Source: Acidobacteriota bacterium (GTDB lineage Bacteria; Acidobacteriota; Vicinamibacteria; Vicinamibacterales; CAVVIG01). Taken from it: a stretch of DNA of 28,479 bases. Under the pieces are notes generated by a model that had not been told where the DNA came from, did no database searches, and saw only the letters and a program-made list of their open reading frames with translations. The translations under genes were made by a program, and so were the position numbers. This document shows, piece by piece, positions 17,237-24,028 of the stretch; within the stretch, counting starts at the first letter, position 1; every line of letters starts with the position of its first letter. Location of the stretch: assembly GCA_003222455.1 (NCBI GenBank), contig QHWF01000043.1, forward strand, positions 1-28,479. The letters run 5' to 3'.

Positions 17237-18340
17237 TCAAAAGATATACGCCACGCCCAGCGCGATGCTGACTTGATCCTTCTTGCCGTTGAACGCCGCC
17301 AGCGTGGATCGATCGTACCTGATCTCGGGCCGCACGACAGCATTCGGCCACGCGCGGATGTTCAACGTGGCGGTGCCGCTCCCGATCTTGTGCCCGGTGT
17401 TCGCTGGAAAGCCCAAGGACCCGCTGGTACGCGCGCCGTTCTCGTCATTCAGATAGTCGCCCCGCAACGCCAGGCCGACCGATGTGCCGACATGGTAGGT
17501 GACCCAACCACCCAGCGCCCACCACCGCGCGTCCTGCGAGGGGTCCGGCAGGGCGGGGTTCGCGCGCTCGCGACCGTAATCACCCTGAACCCACGCCTGC
17601 GCCCTGCCGAGCTTCCGCCAGACCAGGGTCTCGACGCCGTAGCGGTTCGCCGTGTTGTCGCCGGGCTGCTCCGGACCCCAGAACCCGACGACGCCGATCG
17701 AGGTGAGCGTATCGGGGGAGATCCCCACACGCCCCATCAGCGACTTGCGGTTGTTGTTGTCCGAAACCTGGTCCCAACCGTTGATCACCCGGAGCTGGAC
17801 GTCCAAGTGCTGATTGAGCTTCGTTTCGACGCTCACACCCACGCCGGTGAAGTTCTCGACGTAGACGAACTGGTTGCCCTCCGACCAGTTGGGGTTCGCG
17901 ACGGTCTCGATCACCTCCAGACCCATGAGGGTCGGAATGCGCCCCGCCTTGAACTGCACGCCGCTGCCATTCGCGGTTGGGAGGTTGAGGGTGACGTAGA
18001 GGTGCGGGATATCGCCCTGGGTACCGAGATCGAGCGCCCCTCCCCCCGCCTTGATGACGGTTGCGTTCTGGCCGAACAGGGCCTCGACGTGGAACCCCGC
18101 GCTCCGCTTCGCGGGGTCATACGGCTTGTCCAACACCACCCCGAACGCGTTTAGAGTGAAGCGGTTCTGCAGGCGGTCGTACAGCCGCCCCACGATGAGC
18201 GTGTCCCCGCTGCTGTGCCCGGAATAGGCGTAGGATACCTCAGCGAAGCCCGTGAGCTTGAGCGCGTCGGTCGATGCGTTGCCCTGCGCTGCCAAGAATT
18301 CCGGCACCAGCAACAGCCCTGCAAGCATGACGAGACGCAT
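17237..18340 (-). CDS. Outer-membrane beta-barrel porin coupled to amt
   Basis: 367 aa. The signal peptide MRLVMLAGLLLVPEFLAAQ is followed by a barrel of short amphipathic strands ending in YIF, typical of outer-membrane proteins. The text (TGFAEVSYAYS, FKAGRIPTLMGLEVI, NPNWSEGNQFVYVENFTGVGVS) resembles the OmpL-like putative porin family (bbp2). ATG 18340 shares one base with the amt stop (TGATG), so translation is coupled to the ammonium transporter. The likely role is solute entry through the outer membrane, perhaps serving Amt; the link is contextual. Confidence 0.82.
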   Translation of the reverse strand: MRLVMLAGLLLVPEFLAAQGNASTDALKLTGFAEVSYAYSGHSSGDTLIVGRLYDRLQNRFTLNAFGVVLDKPYDPAKRSAGFHVEALFGQNATVIKAGGGALDLGTQGDIPHLYVTLNLPTANGSGVQFKAGRIPTLMGLEVIETVANPNWSEGNQFVYVENFTGVGVSVETKLNQHLDVQLRVINGWDQVSDNNNRKSLMGRVGISPDTLTSIGVVGFWGPEQPGDNTANRYGVETLVWRKLGRAQAWVQGDYGRERANPALPDPSQDARWWALGGWVTYHVGTSVGLALRGDYLNDENGARTSGSLGFPANTGHKIGSGTATLNIRAWPNAVVRPEIRYDRSTLAAFNGKKDQVSIALGVAYIF

Positions 18341-19764
18341 CAGAGCGCCTCCGGCTGGGGCTCGAAGGCCGTTTCCGCGGGCACCGTCACAGACTCGCTC
18401 AAGATCACCACCGTCGAAGGTTCGGGCGTATTCGGGTAGCCCTGCACACCCATCTCCGGCACGTCGAGACCGAGCTCCTCAACTTCAGGCGAAACGCGAT
18501 GGCCGCCGACCACAAGGCCGGTGACCTTGTAGGCGCTGTACGCCATGGCGCCGACGGCCACGAAATTGGCCACTCCGCCCACCAGCTGGGCGAGGAGCTG
18601 CGACGCGTCGCCGTAGAACAATCCGCGCACCGCGCCGTCGACGCCGTTCCAGCCGGCCCCATACGTGCCGTCCGCCAGGAGGCCGACCGACAGAATCCCC
18701 CACAGGCCGCACACCCCGTGCACCGAGATGGCGCCAACGGGATCGTCGATCTTCAACGACCGCTCGATGAAGAGCACCGCCGCGCACACCAGCACTCCCG
18801 CCACGCCGCCGATCAAGACGGCGGATGGGGCCGTGACGAAGGCGCACGGCGCCGTGATCGCGACCAGTCCGGCGAGTGTCCCGTTCGCCAGCATCGAGGG
18901 ATCGGGCTTGCCGTACTTCCGCCACACGTAAAGCATGGCGGTGATCCCTCCCGCCGCCCCAGCCAGCATCGTGTTGGTTGCGATGACCCCGATGCGCAGG
19001 TCAGAACCCGCCAGCGTCGAGCCGGCGTTGAACCCGAACCATCCGAAGGCAAGGATGAACGTGCCGACCAACGCCATCGGGATGTTGTGGCCCGGGATGG
19101 CGTTTGCCGTTCCGTTGGCGTTGTACTTCCCGCGCCGCGGGCCCAAGAGGATCGCGGTGATGAACGCCATGACACCGCCCGTCATGTGCACCACGGACGA
19201 TCCCGCGAAGTCGACGTGGCCGTGACCGAGCCCGAGGTTCTTGCCGAGCATGGCGAGCCAGCCGCCGCCCCACGTCCAGTTGGCGTAGATCGGATAAATG
19301 AAGGCGCCGACGAACACGCTGAACACGGCGAACGCGACGAACCTCCACCGCTCGGCCAGCGCTCCCGTCGGGATCGTGGCCGCCGTGTCCATGAACACCA
19401 TCTGGAACAGGAAGTAGGCGAAGACCGGCGCGGTGTAGGCGACGCCGGTGAGGAAGAACCCGGTTCCTCCGAACAGGCCCCACGTCTTCCCGCCGATCGT
19501 TACCGAGACTTCATGCGACAGTTGATCGTAGCCGCCCAGCGTGCTTAGCGGTCCCACGCCGCCCGCCTGCAGCGCGAAGCCCACCGCCCAGTAGGCCAAC
19601 ATCGCGATGCCGTAGACCATGAAGTTCATCGTCATGGTGTGCGCGGCATTCTTCGCGCGCGTGAAGCCGGTTTCGACCAGCGCGAAGCCGGTCTGCATGA
19701 ACATCACGAGGAAACCGGCGACGAGCGTCCAGACGAAGTTGATGGCAATGGTGTTGGCGTCCAA
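18340..19764 (-). CDS. amt: Ammonium transporter
   Basis: 474 aa, about eleven membrane segments. The twin pore histidines are present at H193 (AGSSVVHMTGG) and H349 (GAISVHGVCGLWG), with the family texts ETGFTRAKN, FGWFGFNAGS and the C-terminal regulatory tail GGHRVSPEVEELGLDVPEMG. It moves ammonium/ammonia across the inner membrane. Start is TTG at 19764 with a G-rich AGGGGGGG site just upstream; no better ATG aligns. It is the first gene of a five-gene coupled operon and follows two glutamine synthetase genes on the same strand. No glnK/PII gene, the usual partner, is adjacent. A palindrome overlaps its likely promoter. Confidence 0.95.
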   Translation of the reverse strand: MDANTIAINFVWTLVAGFLVMFMQTGFALVETGFTRAKNAAHTMTMNFMVYGIAMLAYWAVGFALQAGGVGPLSTLGGYDQLSHEVSVTIGGKTWGLFGGTGFFLTGVAYTAPVFAYFLFQMVFMDTAATIPTGALAERWRFVAFAVFSVFVGAFIYPIYANWTWGGGWLAMLGKNLGLGHGHVDFAGSSVVHMTGGVMAFITAILLGPRRGKYNANGTANAIPGHNIPMALVGTFILAFGWFGFNAGSTLAGSDLRIGVIATNTMLAGAAGGITAMLYVWRKYGKPDPSMLANGTLAGLVAITAPCAFVTAPSAVLIGGVAGVLVCAAVLFIERSLKIDDPVGAISVHGVCGLWGILSVGLLADGTYGAGWNGVDGAVRGLFYGDASQLLAQLVGGVANFVAVGAMAYSAYKVTGLVVGGHRVSPEVEELGLDVPEMGVQGYPNTPEPSTVVILSESVTVPAETAFEPQPEAL

Positions 19765-19797
19765 TGTCCCCCCCTGGGTGGATACGCGGTGTCAGCA

Positions 19798-19910
19798 AAT
19801 TCGTGCATAATATGCACAAATCTGTGTACACTGTGCAACTCATCACGCACAGCATGCGCCCCGTGTAATGTTATTCGAGCATTGTACGCATGAATTTGCA
19901 TACACTGTGC
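19798..19910 (-). promoter_or_regulatory. amt promoter region with three palindromes
   Basis: Minus strand: a TATTAT -10-like box (19807-19812) lies inside the perfect 7+1+7 palindrome GTGCATAATATGCAC (19803-19817); a TTGCAC box lies 20 bp upstream, longer than ideal. Further upstream are GTGTACAC (19824-19831) and an 8-bp inverted pair TGTACGCA/TGCATACA (19883-19890 and 19897-19904, 7 of 8 paired). A dimeric regulator binding over the -10 would repress. A related TGCA-N5-TGCA site lies upstream of the beta-type glnA. Confidence 0.5.
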
Positions 19911-19921
19911 CAGCAGGAAGG

Positions 19922-19943
19922 AGAGGGTGGGGGGAGGGGGGGG
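19922..19943. other. G-tract (possible G-quadruplex) after glnA alpha
   Basis: The + strand carries runs of three, six and eight G separated by single bases (GGGTGGGGGGAGGGGGGGG), about 7 bp after the alpha-type glnA stop. On the glnA transcript it is a C/T-only tract. No hairpin terminator is seen here, so it may affect transcript ends, but that is untested. Confidence 0.4.
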
Positions 19944-19949
19944 AAACGT

Positions 19950-21275
19950 TCAGTACTGGGCCAGGTAGCGCTCGACCTCCCACTCGCTCACGCGGCCAAT
20001 GTATTCCTGCCATTCCTCACGCTTGGCCTCCACGAACCGCTCGTAGATGTGCGGCCCCAGGGCGTCACGGATCACGTCGTCCTTGTCGAGCATGTCCAAC
20101 GCTTCGTGGAGGTCGCGCGGCAGCTCGTCGATCCGGTACTTGCGCCGCTCGCGAAAACTCATCGCGAAGATGTTCTTGTTCACGGGATCGGGCGGGGTGA
20201 GCTTGCGCTCGACGCCGTCCAGCCCGGCCGCCAGCTGTACCGCCAGGGCCAGATACGGGTTCGCCGACGGATCGGGCATGCGCAACTCGCAGCGGGTGCC
20301 GATGCCGCGGCGGTCGGGGATGCGCACCAGCGGGGACCGGTTCCGCATCGACCACGCCACGTTGGTCGGGGCCTCGTAGCCTGGGACGAGGCGCTTGTAG
20401 CTGTTCACCAGCGGATTCGTCACCGCGCAGAAGCCGCGAGCGTGCTCCAGCAGCCCCGCGATATAGTTCAGCGCTACCGGAGAGAGCTCCCACTTCGCCT
20501 TGGGATCGTGGAACGCGTTCGCCCCCTTCCGGAACAACGATTGGTGGGTGTGCATCCCCGAGCCGTTCTGGCCGAAGATCGGCTTGGGCATGAACGTCGC
20601 GAGGAACCCGTGGCGGTAGGCGACGTTGCGCACGATGAATCGGAACGTGGCGAGGTTGTCGGCCGTCGCGAGGGCCTCGGCGTAGCGGAAATCGATCTCG
20701 TGCTGCCCCGGCGCTACCTCGTGGTGTCCAGCTTCGACTTCGAACCCCATCGCGACGAGATCCTTCACGATCAGCCGGCGAATCTCCTCGGCGCGATCGA
20801 CCGGCGTCTGGTCGAAGTAGCCGCCGTGGTCGTGCGTCACCGTGGTCGGCTCACCGTCCGCATCCAACTGAAAGATGAAGAACTCGGCTTCCACACCGGC
20901 CATCATCTCGTAGCCGAGCGCCTTCGCCTTGGCGATCTGGCGCTGCAGCGCCTGGCGTGTGCAGCCGGCGAAGGCCGAGCCGTCCGGATTGTAGATGTCG
21001 CAGATCACCCGGGCGACCCTGCCGGCCGCGTCACCGTTGGGCAACACGCGGAACGTGTCCAGATCGGGCCGCAGCACCATGTCGGACTCCTCGATCCGGA
21101 CGAAGCCTTCGATCGACGAGCCGTCGAACATGATGTCCCCCTCAAGCGCCTTTTCGAACTGGCTCTCGGGCACCTCGACATTCTTGTTGACGCCCAGGAT
21201 GTCGGTGAACTGCAGGAGCAGGGAGCTGACCTCCTGCTTCTTGGCGGCCTCGAGGATTTCGCGTTTGGTTGGCAT
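19950..21275 (-). CDS. glnA: Glutamine synthetase type I, alpha subgroup
   Basis: 441 aa. Motifs in order: MFDGSSIEGFVRIEESDM (about 49-66), VEAEFFIF, AGHHEVAPGQHEIDFRY, NGSGMHTHQSL, NSYKRLVPGYEAP and MPDPSANPYLALA, all parts of the ATP-, glutamate- and metal-binding core. It makes glutamine from glutamate and ammonia. The tail NIFAMSFRERRKYRIDELP and the end ERYLAQY match the Bacillus-like alpha class. The position of the adenylylation tyrosine is Phe (NIF), so control by adenylylation is not expected. ATG 21275 fits the family N-terminus. There is no clear ribosome-binding site, and the longer in-frame reading would cross the repeat array at 21284-21373. Confidence 0.93.
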   Translation of the reverse strand: MPTKREILEAAKKQEVSSLLLQFTDILGVNKNVEVPESQFEKALEGDIMFDGSSIEGFVRIEESDMVLRPDLDTFRVLPNGDAAGRVARVICDIYNPDGSAFAGCTRQALQRQIAKAKALGYEMMAGVEAEFFIFQLDADGEPTTVTHDHGGYFDQTPVDRAEEIRRLIVKDLVAMGFEVEAGHHEVAPGQHEIDFRYAEALATADNLATFRFIVRNVAYRHGFLATFMPKPIFGQNGSGMHTHQSLFRKGANAFHDPKAKWELSPVALNYIAGLLEHARGFCAVTNPLVNSYKRLVPGYEAPTNVAWSMRNRSPLVRIPDRRGIGTRCELRMPDPSANPYLALAVQLAAGLDGVERKLTPPDPVNKNIFAMSFRERRKYRIDELPRDLHEALDMLDKDDVIRDALGPHIYERFVEAKREEWQEYIGRVSEWEVERYLAQY

Positions 21276-21283
21276 GGTTGGTT

Positions 21284-21373
21284 GAGACGGTAAAGGACGG
21301 TAAGAGACGGTAAGGGACGGTAAGAGCACAAACCCCTACCGTCCCTTACCGTCCTTTACCGTCCCTTACCGTC
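21284..21373. repeat. GACGGTAARR decamer array with inverted arms
   Basis: Four tandem decamers (GAGACGGTAA, AGGACGGTAA, GAGACGGTAA, GGGACGGTAA) at 21284-21326, a 10-bp loop, then four inverted decamers (TACCGTCCCT type) at 21337-21373. The arms could fold into a hairpin of more than 35 bp. It fills nearly the whole gap between the two glutamine synthetase genes and could terminate or attenuate read-through from the beta gene to the alpha gene. Confidence 0.85.
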
Positions 21374-21380
21374 GTTCAGT

Positions 21381-22850
21381 TCACGCGTCGTAATACAGGA
21401 AGAACTCGTAGGGATGTGGCCGCAACGCGACCGCGTCGACATCCTTGGCCCGCTTCATCGCGAGCCAGACGTCGATGAGATCCTGTGTGAAGACCCCGCC
21501 CTCGAGCAGGAACGCGTGATCGGCTTCCAGCGCCGCCAACGATTCCTGCAGGCTTCCCGGCGTGTTCTTCACGTGCTTGCGCTCGGCCGGCTCGAGCTCA
21601 TACAGGTCCACGTCCATCGGCTTCGGCGGCTCGATCTTGTTCTTGATGCCGTCGAGACCAGCCATGAGCAGCGCCGCAAACGTGAGGTACGGGTTGGCCG
21701 ATGGATCGGGCGCCCGGAACTCGAGCCGCTTGGCCTTCGGCGACGTCGAATACATCGGGATGCGGCAGATCGCCGAGCGGTTGCGCTGCGAGTAGATCAG
21801 GTTGATCGGCGCCTCATAGCCCGGCACCAGGCGCCGGTAGCTGTTGGTCGTCGGGGCCGCAAAGGCGAGCAGCGCCGCCGCGTGCTTGATGAGCCCGCCG
21901 ATGTACCAGCGCGCCGACTCGGAGATCAACGCGTAGCCATTCTTGTCGAAGAACAGGTTGTTCGTGCCGTTCCACAAGCTCATGTGTACGTGCATCCCCG
22001 AGCCGTTGTCGCCGAACATCGGCTTGGGCATGAACGTCGCCGTGTAGCCGTTCTGGGCGCACACGTTTTTGACGATGTACTTGTACATCATGATCTGATC
22101 GGCCATGCGGGTCAGCGTGCTGTAACGCATGTCGATCTCGGTCTGGCCCGCCGTCCCCACCTCATGGTGGTGGACTTCCACTTCGATGCCCGACGCGATC
22201 ATCGCCAGCATGATCTTGGAGCGGAGGTCCTGCAGACGATCGGTCGGCGGCACCGGGAAATAGCCTTCTTTGTGGCGCGGACGGTGGCCGAGGTTGGCCG
22301 TGCCGTTCGTGCCGCTGTTCCAGATGCCCTCTTCGGAATCGATGTGGTAGTAACCTTCGTGCGCGTTCTGGTCGAAGCGCACGGAATTGAAGATGTAGAA
22401 CTCCGCCTCGGGACCGAAATACGCCGTCGTGGCGACGCCGCTTTTCTTCAAGAACGCTTCGGCCTTACGCGCCACATAGCGCGGATCGCGGGAGTACGGC
22501 TCGCGGGTGATGGGATCCACGACATCGCAGGTGAGCGAGAGCGTCGGGACCTGCAGGCACGGATCGACGAACGCGCTGGCCGGATCCGGCAGGAGCAGCA
22601 TGTCGCTCTCGTTGATTGCCTGAAAGCCGCGGATCGACGAGCCGTCAAATCCCAAACCGTCGGTGAACGTGTCTTCCTCGAGCTCCTTCAAGGGAATCGA
22701 GAAATGCTGCCAGGTGCCGGGCAGATCAGTGAAGCGCACGTCGACGATCTGCACTCCTGCTTCCTTGGCGCGGCGGATCACATCCGCCGGCGACGTACCG
22801 GTGGACGCTTTCGCACCGGCGCCGACGGTCGGTTCCAGCGTTGCTGTCAT
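21381..22850 (-). CDS. glnA: Glutamine synthetase type I, beta-like, with adenylylation Tyr
   Basis: 489 aa from ATG 22850, which has GGAAGGAGA upstream; the roughly 19-residue leader before the catalytic fold is longer than usual. Motifs: LGFDGSSIRGFQAINESDM, FGPEAEFYIF, EVHHHEVGTAGQTEIDMRY, DNGSGMHVHMSLW, RRLVPGYEAPINLIYSQRNR and PDPSANPYLTFAALLMAG. Tyr417 in VDLYELEP matches the tyrosine modified by GlnE in enteric-type enzymes, so adenylylation control is plausible. It ends PHPYEFFLYYDA, typical of the beta class. A good sigma70-like promoter precedes it. Two different GSI enzymes in tandem suggest a division of labour under different nitrogen states. Confidence 0.93.
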   Translation of the reverse strand: MTATLEPTVGAGAKASTGTSPADVIRRAKEAGVQIVDVRFTDLPGTWQHFSIPLKELEEDTFTDGLGFDGSSIRGFQAINESDMLLLPDPASAFVDPCLQVPTLSLTCDVVDPITREPYSRDPRYVARKAEAFLKKSGVATTAYFGPEAEFYIFNSVRFDQNAHEGYYHIDSEEGIWNSGTNGTANLGHRPRHKEGYFPVPPTDRLQDLRSKIMLAMIASGIEVEVHHHEVGTAGQTEIDMRYSTLTRMADQIMMYKYIVKNVCAQNGYTATFMPKPMFGDNGSGMHVHMSLWNGTNNLFFDKNGYALISESARWYIGGLIKHAAALLAFAAPTTNSYRRLVPGYEAPINLIYSQRNRSAICRIPMYSTSPKAKRLEFRAPDPSANPYLTFAALLMAGLDGIKNKIEPPKPMDVDLYELEPAERKHVKNTPGSLQESLAALEADHAFLLEGGVFTQDLIDVWLAMKRAKDVDAVALRPHPYEFFLYYDA

Positions 22851-22908
22851 TGAATGGGATCTCCTTCCCGAGTCGATGAGACGCTTTGCAAGCGGCGGGC
22901 CATATGGG

Positions 22909-22937
22909 AAGGTAGAGGGCGTACGGCGGGGTGTCAA
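22909..22937 (-). promoter_or_regulatory. Sigma70-like promoter of beta-type glnA
   Basis: Minus strand: a perfect -35 TTGACA (22932-22937), a 17-bp spacer and -10 TACCTT (22909-22914), about 59 bp before the ATG. Confidence 0.7.
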
Positions 22938-22945
22938 GAAATCCG

Positions 22946-23013
22946 TGCACGAATTGCAATAAAAAACGGCTATTCGGCGATTGGGGATGTGGAAATGTGC
23001 AAACTGCCACCGA
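22946..23013. promoter_or_regulatory. Possible operators upstream of beta-type glnA
   Basis: TGCACGAATTGCA (22946-22958), a TGCA-N5-TGCA palindrome, sits 8 bp upstream of the -35. Farther up are ATGTGCAAA and the palindrome TGTGCCACA. The first has the same spacing as the central part of the amt palindrome (TGCATAATATGCA). A shared nitrogen regulator is a plausible but untested reading. Outer coordinates are approximate. Confidence 0.4.
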
Positions 23014-23029
23014 ATGTGCCACAAATGCG

Positions 23030-23275
23030 CTACAGCGCTTCCACAAAGTGCAACAGCTCCACCGCCGAAAACTCCCCGAACCGCTCCTGAATATCCTTCT
23101 CCTTCCATTCGAGGAAGATCCAGCCGGTGACCTTGTGGAGCTGACCGCTGACGAAGTGGATGCGGCCCCGGACCGCGCCCAGCGACGCATCAGGCTGGCC
23201 CTCGAGGTAGACGTCCCAGCGCTGCTCGCCGCGCTTCAGCTCCCCCATGTGCTTGCCGTATTCGGTGCTCGCCAT
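23030..23275 (-). CDS. Small conserved-looking hypothetical protein
   Basis: 81 aa, soluble and compact, with a beta-rich N-terminal half (WDVYLEG, GRIHFVSGQLHKVTGWIFLEW) and a helical end (FSAVELLHFVEAL). No family is recognised and no signal peptide or metal motif is visible. ATG 23275 follows an AGTAGGGG stretch. It is divergent from the zinc-ribbon gene by 60 bp and on the same strand as the glnA genes, whose promoter begins about 90 bp after its stop. Confidence 0.7.
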   Translation of the reverse strand: MASTEYGKHMGELKRGEQRWDVYLEGQPDASLGAVRGRIHFVSGQLHKVTGWIFLEWKEKDIQERFGEFSAVELLHFVEAL

Positions 23276-23335
23276 GGGCCCCTACTCTACCGGCTTTCGT
23301 GCGGGTCGCTAGCCCGGGTTACATTCTCCCCACCT

Positions 23336-24028
23336 ATGACGTGTCATGCCTGCGGTGCGCAGCTCGCAGCCACGGCGCGGTTCTGCCACAAGTGCGGCGC
23401 CGCGATCGCCACTGCGCACGCTACTGGGTGGCGTGCCGGGTTTCCCTGGGCCTTGGCGGGGGCGGCGCTTGGTGCACTGGTCACTGTGGTTGCGATCCGA
23501 GGATCAGGAGCACGGAGCACGAAGCGACAGGGGGACCTTCCGCCTGCTGCTCCGAGCTCCATGCTCCGTGCTCCCGACATATCTCAGATGTCCCCCGAAG
23601 AACGAGCCAACCGGCTGTTCAACCGCGTCATGATCCTGGCGGAGGCCGGCAAAGGCGACAGCGTCAGCTTCTTTCTGCCGATGGCATTGGGGGCCTACTC
23701 ACAGCTGCCGGCCTTGGACGCTGATGCGCGCTACCATGTCGGCCTGCTCCAGCTTGCCGGTGGGGACGCGGCCGCCGCACTCGCCCAGGCCGACACGATC
23801 CGGCAATCAATCCCCACGCATCTCTTCATTTATATTCTGCGCGCCCACGCCTACCAGCAGCAGGGCAACACGGTGCAGGAGCGGCGCGCGTACGCGGACT
23901 TCCTGCGCAACGAGCCGGGGGAGATGGCCAAGCAGCGACCGGAGTATGCGCAGGATGCACACCTCGATGCCTTAACGAGTTTCAAGGCTGAAGCGACTCG
24001 AGTGATCGGGACACGGCCGGCCTCATGA
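23336..24028 (+). CDS. Zinc-ribbon membrane protein with TPR-like tail
   Basis: 230 aa. An N-terminal zinc ribbon (C3xxC6 and C17xxC20), one membrane segment (about 36-54, WALAGAALGALVTVVAI), a Pro/Ser linker, then a helical TPR-like region (NRLFNRVMILAEAGKGD, ARYHVGLLQLAGGDAAAAL, FIYILRAHAYQQQGN). It is probably anchored in the inner membrane with the ribbon in the cytoplasm. The linker is encoded by a GGAGCAC word array. Its stop overlaps the mqnD start (ATGA), so the two are coupled. The function is unknown. Confidence 0.78.
   Translation: MTCHACGAQLAATARFCHKCGAAIATAHATGWRAGFPWALAGAALGALVTVVAIRGSGARSTKRQGDLPPAAPSSMLRAPDISQMSPEERANRLFNRVMILAEAGKGDSVSFFLPMALGAYSQLPALDADARYHVGLLQLAGGDAAAALAQADTIRQSIPTHLFIYILRAHAYQQQGNTVQERRAYADFLRNEPGEMAKQRPEYAQDAHLDALTSFKAEATRVIGTRPAS
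23507..23574. repeat. GGAGCAC word array with inverted arms
   Basis: GGAGCAC is repeated in tandem at 23507-23520 and then decays (GAAGCGA). Its inverse, TGCTCC/AGCTCC/TGCTCC/TGCTCC, lies at 23547-23574. The array falls in the linker of the zinc-ribbon protein and keeps the frame open. Confidence 0.65.

Noticed and set aside
19890..21293. Long open frame antisense to the alpha-type glnA
   Set aside because: It mirrors a clearly conserved enzyme gene; GC-rich third positions leave the opposite frame open. The same applies to long antisense frames over 16925-18154, 18499-19548, 21414-22853 and 23851-25482.
21276..21329. N-terminal extension of the alpha-type glutamine synthetase
   Set aside because: The extra residues are only the translated decamer repeat, and the family N-terminus fits MPTKREIL at 21275.
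22990..23030. Sigma54 promoter for beta-type glnA
   Set aside because: TGGCAC-like text is present but no TTGC at the required distance; the TTGACA-17-TACCTT promoter downstream is better.
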